DNA of 6,448 bases from Thermoplasmata archaeon (lineage in GTDB: Archaea; Thermoplasmatota; Thermoplasmata; Lutacidiplasmatales; UBA184), in the NCBI GenBank assembly GCA_030039995.1, contig JASHUL010000025.1:1-6448 (forward strand), written 5' to 3'. The number at the start of each line of letters is the position of its first letter. The stretch's first letter is position 1. The notes under the pieces were generated by a model. That model worked only from the letters and a program-made list of their open reading frames with translations, was not told the origin of the DNA and made no database searches. Shown in pieces: positions 1-6,352 of the stretch. The position numbers and the translations under genes are program-made.

Positions 1-714
1 CGCTCCGCGCGTTACGGCACCCCCCTGGGGCGAGAGATTACTCGCGTGGACCCGCACGCGGGTGAGGGCCCGGCGATCCGCCAACAGCTCCCAGGGAGAG
101 GCGAGGGCACAGAGAAACAGAAAATTGTCCGCGACCAGCCCCGCGGCCGGCAGCGACGTGAGAAATGGCTCGATCATCTTCCGGCGAATCGAGATTGACG
201 AGCAGTTGAAGTTAGGGAAGAAGCCCAAAAGCCGAAGGCTCTCGCGGGCCGATTGGACGGGGCCGGCCAGAGAGACTTCGTCGGACTTTTCGACGCCCCC
301 TTTCGCCCATAAACGGTGGGGTCGCCACGGGGCTCCGTCCGGACCGATCGTCACGAAGCCATTGTGGTAGAATCCCAGCTTGGGTCGGTCTCGAAACATG
401 GACCGGACTGTGGCCAGCTTCTCGGCGCCGAACTCGTCGTCGTCCTCGAGAATGCAGATGACTTCGCTTCGAGAGGCGTCCATCCCGACGCGGAGCTTCG
501 CTCCCAGGCTAGGGTTGTTCTCGATCACCCGGTGCGCCCGTCGCGCATCGAGCTCCCGATCGAGAGTCGTATCGTCGAAGTTTTTCACGACCACGAGCTC
601 GACCTCCGACCCGAGGCCTTGTTGCGAACGGACCGAGTCGACCGCCGACAGAAGGTACTCCCGGCGGTCATGGGCTACGACGACGACTCCCAGCGACGGC
701 ATCGGCGGTTCCAT
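1..714 (-). CDS. Family 2 (GT-A fold) glycosyltransferase, N-terminal part; runs off the window edge
   Basis: The minus strand is open from ATG 714 to base 1, giving 238 codons with no stop, so the C-terminus lies outside the window. The product has the order of a GT2 enzyme. A nucleotide-binding first strand (SLGVVVVAHDRREYLLSAV, residues 7-25) comes first. An acidic ILEDDDEF stretch follows (88-95; D91 and D93 as the DXD metal/nucleotide-sugar site). An FNCSSISIRRKM segment comes next (169-180), then D196 in VADNFLFL as a possible catalytic-base region. Last is TRVRVHASNLS (218-228), which resembles the YRxHxxNxS ending common in this family. Such enzymes transfer a sugar from an activated donor, usually at the cytoplasmic face of the membrane. 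No membrane segment is visible. The start could also be M5 at base 702; neither ATG has a Shine-Dalgarno. The gene is divergent from the rest of the cluster. Donor and acceptor cannot be told. Confidence 0.88.
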   Translation of the reverse strand, partial: MEPPMPSLGVVVVAHDRREYLLSAVDSVRSQQGLGSEVELVVVKNFDDTTLDRELDARRAHRVIENNPSLGAKLRVGMDASRSEVICILEDDDEFGAEKLATVRSMFRDRPKLGFYHNGFVTIGPDGAPWRPHRLWAKGGVEKSDEVSLAGPVQSARESLRLLGFFPNFNCSSISIRRKMIEPFLTSLPAAGLVADNFLFLCALASPWELLADRRALTRVRVHASNLSPQGGAVTRGA

Positions 715-767
715 TACAAGGACGAGTTCAGTTCGAGACTCCGACCGAGCAATCAGTCCTTCGGGGA

Positions 768-775
768 CTATAGAA
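768..775 (-). promoter_or_regulatory. Candidate TATA box for the leftward glycosyltransferase gene
   Basis: On the minus strand this reads TTCTATAG and is the most A/T-rich spot in the divergent 715-900 region on that side. At archaeal spacing, transcription would begin near 745 and leave a leader of about 30 nt before ATG 714. No box sits at the leaderless distance of that ATG, and no Shine-Dalgarno is visible in the leader, so this assignment is tentative. Confidence 0.3.
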
Positions 776-869
776 CTGCGTCGGCAGGTACCGCCTCGCC
801 CGTCGAACAGGCCGCCTTAGCGGTCGGCTTCCCAACGAGCTTACGGCTTGGTCCAGTGAGCCGCGAAGC

Positions 870-877
870 AAATTAAG
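870..877 (+). promoter_or_regulatory. Putative archaeal TATA box for the 901 gene (leaderless)
   Basis: AAATTAAG stands out in GC-rich surroundings and is centred about 27-28 nt before ATG 901. The purine-rich CGAAG just upstream could serve as a BRE. This spacing predicts transcription starting at or very near the A of the start codon. No Shine-Dalgarno lies 5-12 nt before the ATG, which fits a leaderless message. The same geometry recurs before the genes at 3151 and 5306. Confidence 0.55.
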
Positions 878-900
878 GTGGGATTGGGGTAAGTGGTCCG

Positions 901-1878
901 ATGGAAACATCGATGGGAGTGGGGCCACGGGATTTGGCATCCAGACAAGGCCCCCTGACGCTCTCGATCGTCGGTTGTGCCTACAACGAGGAGGCGAATA
1001 TCGCCCGGTTCCTTCAGGGATGCCTTGACAACGAGGGTTCGAGTTTCCGGTTGATTCAGGTTATCGTCGTGGCTAGCGGGTGCACCGATCGCACCGAGTC
1101 GGTCGCACGGGAATTCGCGACTCGCGACTCCCGGGTCCTCCTGCTGTCGGAGCCGACGCGACAGGGAAAAGCGGCGGCCCTCGCAACGGGGCTGCGCGCC
1201 GCTCGAGGCGAGGTGGTGCTGATCGCAGGGGTGGACACGGTTCCCGATCGCCATGCGTTTGAGGCGGCCGTGGAACCCTTCCGCGACCCCGAAGTGACGT
1301 TGGTCTGCGGGCATCCGATCCCGTTTGGCCCCTCCAGCGGTTTCATGATGGAATTGAACCGGACCATGTGGGAGATCCATCACTTCCTCTCCAGCATCGA
1401 CCCCAAGACCGGGGAGGCGTACGCGGTTCGCAACCGAGAGTTCGCCATTCCGAACGACATTCAGGACGACGACACATACATGGGGGCCGTTGCGGGGCCG
1501 CCCGGGAGCCGCAAGGTGTACGCTGCCGCGGCGGTCTTCTACAATCGGGTTCCGACGACCCCGTCGGATTTTCTCCGCCAGCGGTGGCGAGTGAACCATC
1601 AAGAGATAGTCCTTCGAAGGCGTACCGGTATTTCGGTCTCGAGTTGGTCACCCCGGAGGCTGACGACCGCGGTGTGGAGATTTCTGGGCGAGAACCCCCG
1701 CCGAGTCTGGCACGTCGGCGCGCTGGCCGGCGCTGAGACCGTGACTCGCGCGACGGCGATTGTGACCAGCTCGACAGCTCCCACGTCGTTGACTCGTTGG
1801 CATCCCATACGGTCCACGAAGGAGCCCGTGGCTGTTCCAGAGGCTTCGGGCCCGCCGTCCTCAAGAGATCGTCCATGA
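901..1878 (+). CDS. Family 2 (GT-A fold) glycosyltransferase
   Basis: This 325-residue protein is a soluble-looking GT2 enzyme that would transfer a sugar from a nucleotide donor during glycan assembly. The N-terminus has the donor-binding strand LSIVGCAYNEEANI (20-33), then VVASGCTDRT (56-65) and RQGKAAAL (87-94), as in polysaccharide-type GT2 enzymes. The DXD position reads G110-V111-D112 in LIAGVDTVP, so the first aspartate is glycine; related enzymes may show the same variation. WEIHHF (157-162) and PKTGEAYAVRN follow. An acidic DIQDDDTYMG segment (186-195) is probably the catalytic-base loop. RQRWRVNHQ (226-234) corresponds to the QxxRW/QRRR motif. The last 70 or so residues contain no clear membrane helix and end in a proline/serine/arginine-rich tail, whereas many relatives carry C-terminal helices. 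ATG 901 is preferred over ATG 913 because of the TATA spacing. It is probably co-transcribed with the GT4 gene 76 nt downstream. Substrates are unknown. Confidence 0.88.
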   Translation: METSMGVGPRDLASRQGPLTLSIVGCAYNEEANIARFLQGCLDNEGSSFRLIQVIVVASGCTDRTESVAREFATRDSRVLLLSEPTRQGKAAALATGLRAARGEVVLIAGVDTVPDRHAFEAAVEPFRDPEVTLVCGHPIPFGPSSGFMMELNRTMWEIHHFLSSIDPKTGEAYAVRNREFAIPNDIQDDDTYMGAVAGPPGSRKVYAAAAVFYNRVPTTPSDFLRQRWRVNHQEIVLRRRTGISVSSWSPRRLTTAVWRFLGENPRRVWHVGALAGAETVTRATAIVTSSTAPTSLTRWHPIRSTKEPVAVPEASGPPSSRDRP

Positions 1879-1938
1879 TCTCGCGACGGGCACACCCTCT
1901 CGCCCCGCGTCCGGCCACCGGCAGGTCGACGGCGACAC

Positions 1939-1944
1939 GGAGGA
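1939..1944 (+). promoter_or_regulatory. Shine-Dalgarno that fixes the GTG start at 1955
   Basis: GGAGGA ends 10 nt before GTG 1955 and is the only good Shine-Dalgarno at a usable distance from any gene start in the window. No TATA-like box lies at -26, so this gene looks like an internal operon gene translated from a leader. No ATG, GTG or TTG occurs in the same frame between here and the end of the upstream gene, so 1955 is the only plausible start. Confidence 0.7.
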
Positions 1945-1954
1945 ACGACCGCGC

Positions 1955-3064
1955 GTGAGCGATTGCGACGTAGCTGTCTACTGGCCCTGGAGAGCGTTCA
2001 CCGAGGTGCACCGGAAAAAAGACGCCGGGGGTTTGGCGCAGGGCTTCGCGGCGGCCGGCCGCGTACCGCTGCTTCTCGTGTCCAAATCTGAGGTCCCGGC
2101 GCCCGGAGGAGTTCGGCTGCTGGATTGTTCGGCCGGCCGAGCGACGGACCCTTGGGCCGAGATCCGGACTGTACTCGCGGCCCTCCGGTCGCCCTCCATC
2201 CGACAGGTTCTCGTGATCCGGGGGTCCAGGCGATTCTTCCTGGTCTCTCTCTTCGCGGGCCTCGGGCGCCGAAGCCCCCTACGTTCCCAGCACCGACCGC
2301 GCCAACGTTGGACCCTGAAACTTGACTGGGACGGCCGGACGAGTACGGTCGCGGAGTCTCTCAAGATGTCGTTCCTGCTCCTTGCGTGCGCGCAACTGTT
2401 CGACGATGTCGTGATCGAGTCGAGTTGCGGCCTAGAGCGCATACGCCGTTGGATGCTCGGCTCGGCCAGGTTCTCCGTCGTTCCCGACGGTTTCTCGCCG
2501 CATCAGGTGGCCGATCCCGATTGGCGCGCGCTCGAGAAGAACCGGACGGTCCTATGCGTTGCCCGCGTGACCCCTCAGAAGGGGATCCACGTGCTGCTCG
2601 ATGCGTTCGCCATGCTGGCGAGAGATTTCCCGGACTGGGGACTGAGGATCGTGGGACCGATCGAGGATACGCAGTATCTCGATCAATTACTCCAAGCGGC
2701 CAACTCCGGCGCCATCGCGGATCGGGTGAAGTTCACGGGATCGATCACTGACGATCAGCTACGAGGCGAGTATGGCTCGGCCGCGATCTTTTGCTTACCG
2801 TCCTACCGTGAGAGCTTCGGGATTGCGAGGGTCGAAGCGGCCGCGTGCGGTCTACCCGTCGTGACCAGCGCCGCCGGATGCCCTCGCGACATGGAACGGA
2901 TGGGAATGATCGTAGTGCCGATCGGCGACGCCGCAGCTACCTGTATCGCCCTCCGGCGGCTGATGGCGGATCCCCAACTGCGTCGCGTGGCGGGCCAGCG
3001 TTCCCAGGCCCTCGTCGGTTCGTGGGAAAAGGTCGCGCGGGAGTTCCTGGCTCTTCCCGCCTGA
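1955..3064 (+). CDS. GT4-type (GT-B fold) glycosyltransferase
   Basis: This 369-residue protein is the usual length for a retaining GT4 glycosyltransferase, which moves a sugar from a nucleotide donor to a lipid-linked or protein-linked acceptor in the cytoplasm. The N-terminal acceptor domain (about 1-180) opens with VAVYWPWRAF and contains LKLDWDG (121-127), followed by a hydrophobic stretch around 137-147 that may touch the membrane. The donor domain begins after VVPDGFSPHQ. It shows VLCVARVTPQKGIHVLLDAF (199-218; R204 and K209 in the usual phosphate-contacting positions), LRIVGP, and the signature YRESFGIARVEAAACGLPVV (284-303), with E286 and E294 forming the EX7E motif. The GTG start follows a clear Shine-Dalgarno. 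The gene lies 76 nt after the GT2 gene and is probably in its operon. Family call firm; donor and linkage unknown. Confidence 0.93.
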   Translation: MSDCDVAVYWPWRAFTEVHRKKDAGGLAQGFAAAGRVPLLLVSKSEVPAPGGVRLLDCSAGRATDPWAEIRTVLAALRSPSIRQVLVIRGSRRFFLVSLFAGLGRRSPLRSQHRPRQRWTLKLDWDGRTSTVAESLKMSFLLLACAQLFDDVVIESSCGLERIRRWMLGSARFSVVPDGFSPHQVADPDWRALEKNRTVLCVARVTPQKGIHVLLDAFAMLARDFPDWGLRIVGPIEDTQYLDQLLQAANSGAIADRVKFTGSITDDQLRGEYGSAAIFCLPSYRESFGIARVEAAACGLPVVTSAAGCPRDMERMGMIVVPIGDAAATCIALRRLMADPQLRRVAGQRSQALVGSWEKVAREFLALPA

Positions 3065-3120
3065 GGGCGACGCTCGACGGGTCTCCCCCCCTCCGCGCAC
3101 CGATTTCTTCGTCCGTCAAC

Positions 3121-3129
3121 TGATATGTA
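3121..3129 (+). promoter_or_regulatory. Putative archaeal TATA box for the 3151 gene (leaderless)
   Basis: TGATATGTA is centred about 26 nt before ATG 3151, with a GC-rich stretch and no Shine-Dalgarno between. This predicts a leaderless transcript and a new transcription unit after the GT2-GT4 pair. The preceding part of the gap (3065-3120) is pyrimidine-rich (runs of C, then TTTCTTC) but holds no convincing terminator. Confidence 0.55.
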
Positions 3130-3150
3130 GCCAACTTCCGTCCGGCGCGC

Positions 3151-5235
3151 ATGCCGGCGGTGGGCCTCAACTCCGCGGTCGCCGGTTTGGTCGGCGTATT
3201 CTTTGCGCTGACCCCGCTGGGTTACGTTATTCTTCGGGGTGTCTCAAAACTCTTTGGCACCGAACTTCGTCTCCACTGGTCGGAGACATTGCTGCTCTCC
3301 TTCTACCTGGCGGGCGCGTCGCTGTACGTCGTAGCCGCGTTACCGGTTCCACTGTACGGCGCGTCGGTCCTCTTCGGACTGATCGCGCTCGGTATCTTGG
3401 TCGCTGGGGCATTGCTCGTTCGGGAGGCGGCACGGACGTGGGAGCGTTGGTCTCGTTTGCTCGCAAACCCCGGCCCGTGGGTCGTCGCCGTGCTCGTTGT
3501 CGCTCTCCTTTACGTCGAAGTGACCGGCATCGGACTCCGATCGCTATCGAACGGGCCGGACGGGGCGTTCCACGGACTATTCACGACACTGATTCTGCGC
3601 GATCACGAGCTGCCGTGGACTCTCCAGCCGTTTGCTAACGCCGGAGTCCTTTACCCTCAAGGTGAACCGGTTTGGGAAACTGTGCCGGTGCTGTTGTACG
3701 GCTGGCCCGTCTACGTTGTTCCGATGGTCCTTCCATGCCTGTTTCTCGCGCTGACCCCGTTGGGGGCCTACGGTTGGGGACTCCGCGTCGGCATTGGGTT
3801 CACTGGCGGCGGAGAAGCCTCAGGAGCTCTGTTCGCGGGCTTCTTCGGACTCGTCGCGTCGTGGCCTCGACTCTGGGTCGGCGGTTCGTACGATTTCGCG
3901 GTCGCACTGCCGATGTTCCTACTGTGTGTAGGGTGGCTCGGTCCGTTCGCTCGGACCCCGCACCGAAGTTGGGCCGATCGGGTAGGCCTCGCTGCGGTCT
4001 TCGGAATCGCCGCGACGATCAGCGCCTCGGTCGGAGTAGCCCTCGTCTGTTTGCTCGCGGCGTACTTGGTCGCGTACCGGCCGTGGGGCCTCGTCTCCCT
4101 CGGGCGGTCTGTTACTGAAGTCGGACTCGCCTTGGCCGCGATCGGGCTGTTGCTCTCGCGCCCGATCGTCGCCGTCTTGCTGTGGTACCATCTGCCGGGT
4201 CATGTGCTGTCCGGGGCGGGGAGCCCGCCGTACGCTTACCCGGTCGGACCGGTCGTGAATTGGTCCACCCTGCTCCAACAGGTCAATCCGTTCGTGGTCG
4301 GACAGTTCAAAGTTTCTCCCGTCCCGTTGTTGTTTTTCGAAGTGATGATCCTGTTCGTCGTCGGCTTGGCGCTGTTGGCCGTTCGCTTGCTGTTCAAGGA
4401 CTCGCGAGCGTTCGATCGAATTCCGCGGCGCGTCGCCGCCGACCTCGCGGTGCTCACCGTAACGCTGTTCGTGCTCACTTCGGTCATGATCTTCGTCGAG
4501 GGGAGCGACGGCGCCCTGGGCACCGTCCTCGCGGTGCCGAACTACATTCAGATCTCCGTCCTGCTGTTCCTCTCCTACAGCGTGATCGGAACCGTGCCGC
4601 TACTGATCGCCTGGGGCTCGGTTTCCACTCATTACCGTCACCGTAAGGAACGGGCAGAGGACGCTTCGGCATCGACGAACCGCCCCGATCGATGGAGAGT
4701 CTCGCCGTCACGGGCCGGGGCGCCCTCGTCCGCGATGGTCGCAAGCGCCTTAGTGCTCATCGTGGCCTTCTCCGCGGGGGCCGTGGCGACCGGTACCAGC
4801 GTTCCCGAGTATCTCCAATCGCATGTCGCCCCGCTGTCCAACGTCTCGGCCGGAGACATCGCCGCCCTCGAGTGGGCCGGCGCGAACTTGCCCGAGTGCT
4901 CCCGTGTGTTGGTCGCGCCCGCTTCCGCCGCCCAATATCTGCCGGAATTCGCCGTCTTGGGGGTCGTCTTCCCAGAATACCCCAATCCGGTCAACTACTC
5001 CTACCACGTCGCAGTCCAGGACCTGACCGGAGGCGTGTTCGATAACTCGACCGAGCTCGCGCTTGGGTTTCTCGGCGTCACTGAGGTGTTCGTGACCCAG
5101 CAAACGTCGACCCCGTTCCTACCCTTCGACCCCGCACCGATGGAGTCGTCGGCCGACTTCCAGGAGCTCTTCCACCAACAAGACGCGTACATATTCGCGT
5201 ACCTGCCCGACATCGGTCCCGGCTGCGGGAGTTGA
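3151..5235 (+). CDS. Polytopic membrane protein, GT-C-like glycosyltransferase candidate
   Basis: This 694-residue protein has about 13-14 hydrophobic segments, for example near residues 6-28, 46-66, 70-90, 109-129, 187-208, 224-242, 247-268, 279-309, 322-347, 393-415, 429-448, 462-490 and 528-548. An acidic first large loop (130-178) holds SNGPDGAFHG (D137, H141) and LYPQGEPVW (167-175), resembling the loop-1 region of GT-C lipid-sugar-dependent glycosyltransferases. A basic loop at 493-528 (HYRHRKERAE onward) is probably cytoplasmic. By the positive-inside rule the C-terminal domain (549-694) is therefore extracytoplasmic. That domain has DIAALEWAGANLP (569-581), two cysteines only (C583, C692) and three N-X-S/T sequons (N564, N615, N632). 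No WWDYG motif of AglB/Stt3 oligosaccharyltransferase is present. It could instead be a polymerase or an uncharacterised membrane protein. Neighbouring glycosyltransferases and dehydratase support a glycan role. ATG 3151 is chosen from the TATA spacing. Confidence 0.8.
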   Translation: MPAVGLNSAVAGLVGVFFALTPLGYVILRGVSKLFGTELRLHWSETLLLSFYLAGASLYVVAALPVPLYGASVLFGLIALGILVAGALLVREAARTWERWSRLLANPGPWVVAVLVVALLYVEVTGIGLRSLSNGPDGAFHGLFTTLILRDHELPWTLQPFANAGVLYPQGEPVWETVPVLLYGWPVYVVPMVLPCLFLALTPLGAYGWGLRVGIGFTGGGEASGALFAGFFGLVASWPRLWVGGSYDFAVALPMFLLCVGWLGPFARTPHRSWADRVGLAAVFGIAATISASVGVALVCLLAAYLVAYRPWGLVSLGRSVTEVGLALAAIGLLLSRPIVAVLLWYHLPGHVLSGAGSPPYAYPVGPVVNWSTLLQQVNPFVVGQFKVSPVPLLFFEVMILFVVGLALLAVRLLFKDSRAFDRIPRRVAADLAVLTVTLFVLTSVMIFVEGSDGALGTVLAVPNYIQISVLLFLSYSVIGTVPLLIAWGSVSTHYRHRKERAEDASASTNRPDRWRVSPSRAGAPSSAMVASALVLIVAFSAGAVATGTSVPEYLQSHVAPLSNVSAGDIAALEWAGANLPECSRVLVAPASAAQYLPEFAVLGVVFPEYPNPVNYSYHVAVQDLTGGVFDNSTELALGFLGVTEVFVTQQTSTPFLPFDPAPMESSADFQELFHQQDAYIFAYLPDIGPGCGS

Positions 5236-5241
5236 ACCGGT

Positions 5242-5267
5242 CGACTGCGAGGAGGACGACTCGGTCG
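5242..5267 (+). terminator. Bulged hairpin just after the membrane-protein gene
   Basis: CGAC (5242-5245), a TG bulge and CGAG (5248-5251) pair with CTCG (5260-5263) and GTCG (5264-5267) around an 8-nt loop, starting 7 nt after the stop codon. TTCCTGACTCCTT follows, which is only moderately T-rich. It may end or stabilise the upstream message, but short GC stems arise easily by chance here. Confidence 0.25.
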
Positions 5268-5277
5268 TTCCTGACTC

Positions 5278-5285
5278 CTTAATAC
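5278..5285 (+). promoter_or_regulatory. Putative archaeal TATA box for the gmd-like gene (leaderless)
   Basis: CTTAATAC is centred about 24-25 nt before ATG 5306 in an otherwise GC-rich gap. The purine-rich GAGGAGGA at 5249-5256 is some 50 nt from the start codon, too far to act as its Shine-Dalgarno. The arrangement predicts a leaderless message for the dehydratase and its own transcription unit. Confidence 0.5.
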
Positions 5286-5305
5286 GCGAGGGGGCTCGGG
5301 GCAAC

Positions 5306-6283
5306 ATGGCCGATCGCTCGGCGCTGATCACGGGCGTCACGGGGCAGGACGGCTCGTATCTGGCGGAACTGCTCGTGGGACTCGGCTACCGTGTGACCGG
5401 GATCGTTCGGCGCTTGAGCAGCCCGAATTTGACGAACATTTCCAGTGTCCTCTCGGACGTCCAACTCGTCGACGGGGACCTCATGGATCAGTCCTCGATC
5501 AGCCAAGCCGTCAAGGTCTCCCAGCCGGACGAGGTCTACAATCTCGCGGCTCAGTCTTTCGTGGCGACCTCCTTTGCCCAACCCGTCTTGACCGGAGAGA
5601 TCACCGGTCTCGGCACGTTGCGTTTGCTAGAAGCCGTCCGTGCGAATGCCCCGACGGCCCGGGTCTATCAGGCCTCGTCCAGCGAGATGTTCGGTCACGT
5701 TCTCACGGAGCCGCAAGACGAGCAAACCCCCTTCCATCCCCGGAGCCCCTACGGCGTCGCGAAAGTCTACTCGTACTGGGCCTCCGTGAACTACCGGGAA
5801 GCTTACTCGATGTACGTCGCGAACGGAATTCTCTTCAATCACGAGTCGCCCCGCCGGGGGCTCGAGTTTGTCACTCGCAAGATTACGGATGGCGTCGCCC
5901 AAATCGTGGCGGGGAAGACGAAGACGCTGCGGCTCGGTAATCTCGACGCCCGCCGGGATTGGGGGTATGCCCCCGATTATGCGGACCTGATGCATCGGAC
6001 TCTGGCCGCTCCGACCCCCGACGACTACGTAGGAGCGACCGGCGAATCCCACAGCGTCCGCGAATTCGTGGAAGTCGCCTTCCATCTGGCCGGGATCGAC
6101 GACTGGGAGAAACACGTGATCATCGACCCGCAGTACAACCGTCCGAGCGAGGTGTTCAATCTCCGCGGAAACGCAAACAAGGCGAAGCGAACCCTGGGCT
6201 GGGAGGCCAAGACTCGGTTCGCCGACCTTGTGCGTATCATGGTCGAGGCCGACCTTCAGCGTTACGGCATCGCCTCGCGATGA
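5306..6283 (+). CDS. gmd: GDP-mannose 4,6-dehydratase
   Basis: This cytoplasmic short-chain dehydrogenase/reductase-type enzyme uses bound NADP(H) to convert GDP-D-mannose to GDP-4-keto-6-deoxy-D-mannose, the precursor of GDP-rhamnose, -fucose, -6-deoxytalose and -perosamine. At 325 residues it is within the family range. The cofactor loop GVTGQDGSYLAEL (10-22) has the GMD-style GxxGxxG with QDGSYL. VYNLAAQSFV follows. The catalytic set is S125 and E127 in SSSEMFG, Y149 in SPYGVAK, and K153; E to Y spacing is 22, as in E. coli Gmd. LFNHESPRRG, LGNLDARRDWGYAPDYAD (R217-D218-W219) and RPSEVFNLRGNANKAKRTLGW are further family hallmarks. ATG 5306 is the only start codon in frame after the preceding gene. 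No reductase or aminotransferase that would finish the sugar is visible; it may lie downstream. A related GDP-sugar 4,6-dehydratase of slightly different specificity is possible but less likely. Confidence 0.95.
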   Translation: MADRSALITGVTGQDGSYLAELLVGLGYRVTGIVRRLSSPNLTNISSVLSDVQLVDGDLMDQSSISQAVKVSQPDEVYNLAAQSFVATSFAQPVLTGEITGLGTLRLLEAVRANAPTARVYQASSSEMFGHVLTEPQDEQTPFHPRSPYGVAKVYSYWASVNYREAYSMYVANGILFNHESPRRGLEFVTRKITDGVAQIVAGKTKTLRLGNLDARRDWGYAPDYADLMHRTLAAPTPDDYVGATGESHSVREFVEVAFHLAGIDDWEKHVIIDPQYNRPSEVFNLRGNANKAKRTLGWEAKTRFADLVRIMVEADLQRYGIASR

Positions 6284-6296
6284 AGCGCGGAGGGAC

Positions 6297-6315
6297 TCGG
6301 GGGGCGCTCCCCCGA
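6297..6315 (+). terminator. GC hairpin downstream of gmd
   Basis: TCGGGGG (6297-6303) and CCCCCGA (6309-6315) form a perfect 7-bp stem with a 5-nt loop, beginning 14 nt after the gmd stop codon. No T-run follows; an A/T-rich stretch (ATAGATTAT) comes instead. It could mark the 3' end of the gmd transcript or protect it. Archaeal terminators usually depend on T-tracts, so termination itself is uncertain. Confidence 0.35.
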
Positions 6316-6325
6316 CTATAGATTA
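6316..6325 (+). promoter_or_regulatory. Possible TATA box for the gene starting at 6404
   Basis: CTATAGATTA is the strongest A/T-rich element between gmd and the next start. At archaeal spacing transcription would begin near 6347, giving a leader of roughly 57 nt before ATG 6404. This differs from the leaderless pattern of the three upstream plus-strand promoters. No box is seen at -26 from 6404. Confidence 0.35.
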
Positions 6326-6352
6326 TCCATAGCTGGAGGGGGCTCCGGATAA
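6323..6352 (+). repeat. Bulged inverted repeat between gmd and the next gene
   Basis: TTATCC (6323-6328) and GGATAA (6347-6352) are exact reverse complements. Inside them GGAG (6335-6338) and CTCC (6343-6346) also pair, with CTCC directly joined to GGATAA. The result is a 10-bp stem with a 6-nt one-sided bulge (ATAGCT) and a GGGG loop. The left arm overlaps a TATA-like element and the right arm covers the predicted transcription start, so it could be an operator or an RNA structure. Confidence 0.4.

Noticed and set aside
812..823. CCGC-CTTA-GCGG mini-palindrome in the divergent intergenic region
   Set aside because: A 4-bp stem is expected often at this base composition and it does not align with either candidate promoter.
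316..876. Long plus-strand open frames (316-876, 380-820) over the left region
   Set aside because: They are shadows of the minus-strand GT2 gene. Their translations are serine/arginine-rich with no recognisable domain, while the minus-strand frame has clear GT2 motifs.
841..1602. 253-codon minus-strand open frame across the GT2 gene at 901
   Set aside because: It is antisense to a well-supported glycosyltransferase, has no recognisable motif, and such shadow frames are expected in GC-rich coding DNA.
261..2140. Three GGCCGGCC octamers (261-268, 2053-2060, 2131-2138), two within 12-bp perfect palindromes in the GT4 gene
   Set aside because: Somewhat more than expected by chance at this GC content, but all lie inside coding sequence and are explained by Ala-Gly-Arg/Ala-Gly type codons. 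No regular spacing or intergenic copy supports a function.
3076..3117. GACGG...CCGTC inverted pair in the gap before the membrane-protein gene
   Set aside because: Only 5 bp with a 32-nt loop; not distinguishable from chance and not followed by a T-run.
3151..5235. Possible oligosaccharyltransferase (AglB/Stt3)
   Set aside because: No WWDYG-type motif is present and the C-terminal domain lacks recognisable AglB landmarks, so only a general GT-C-like call is justified.
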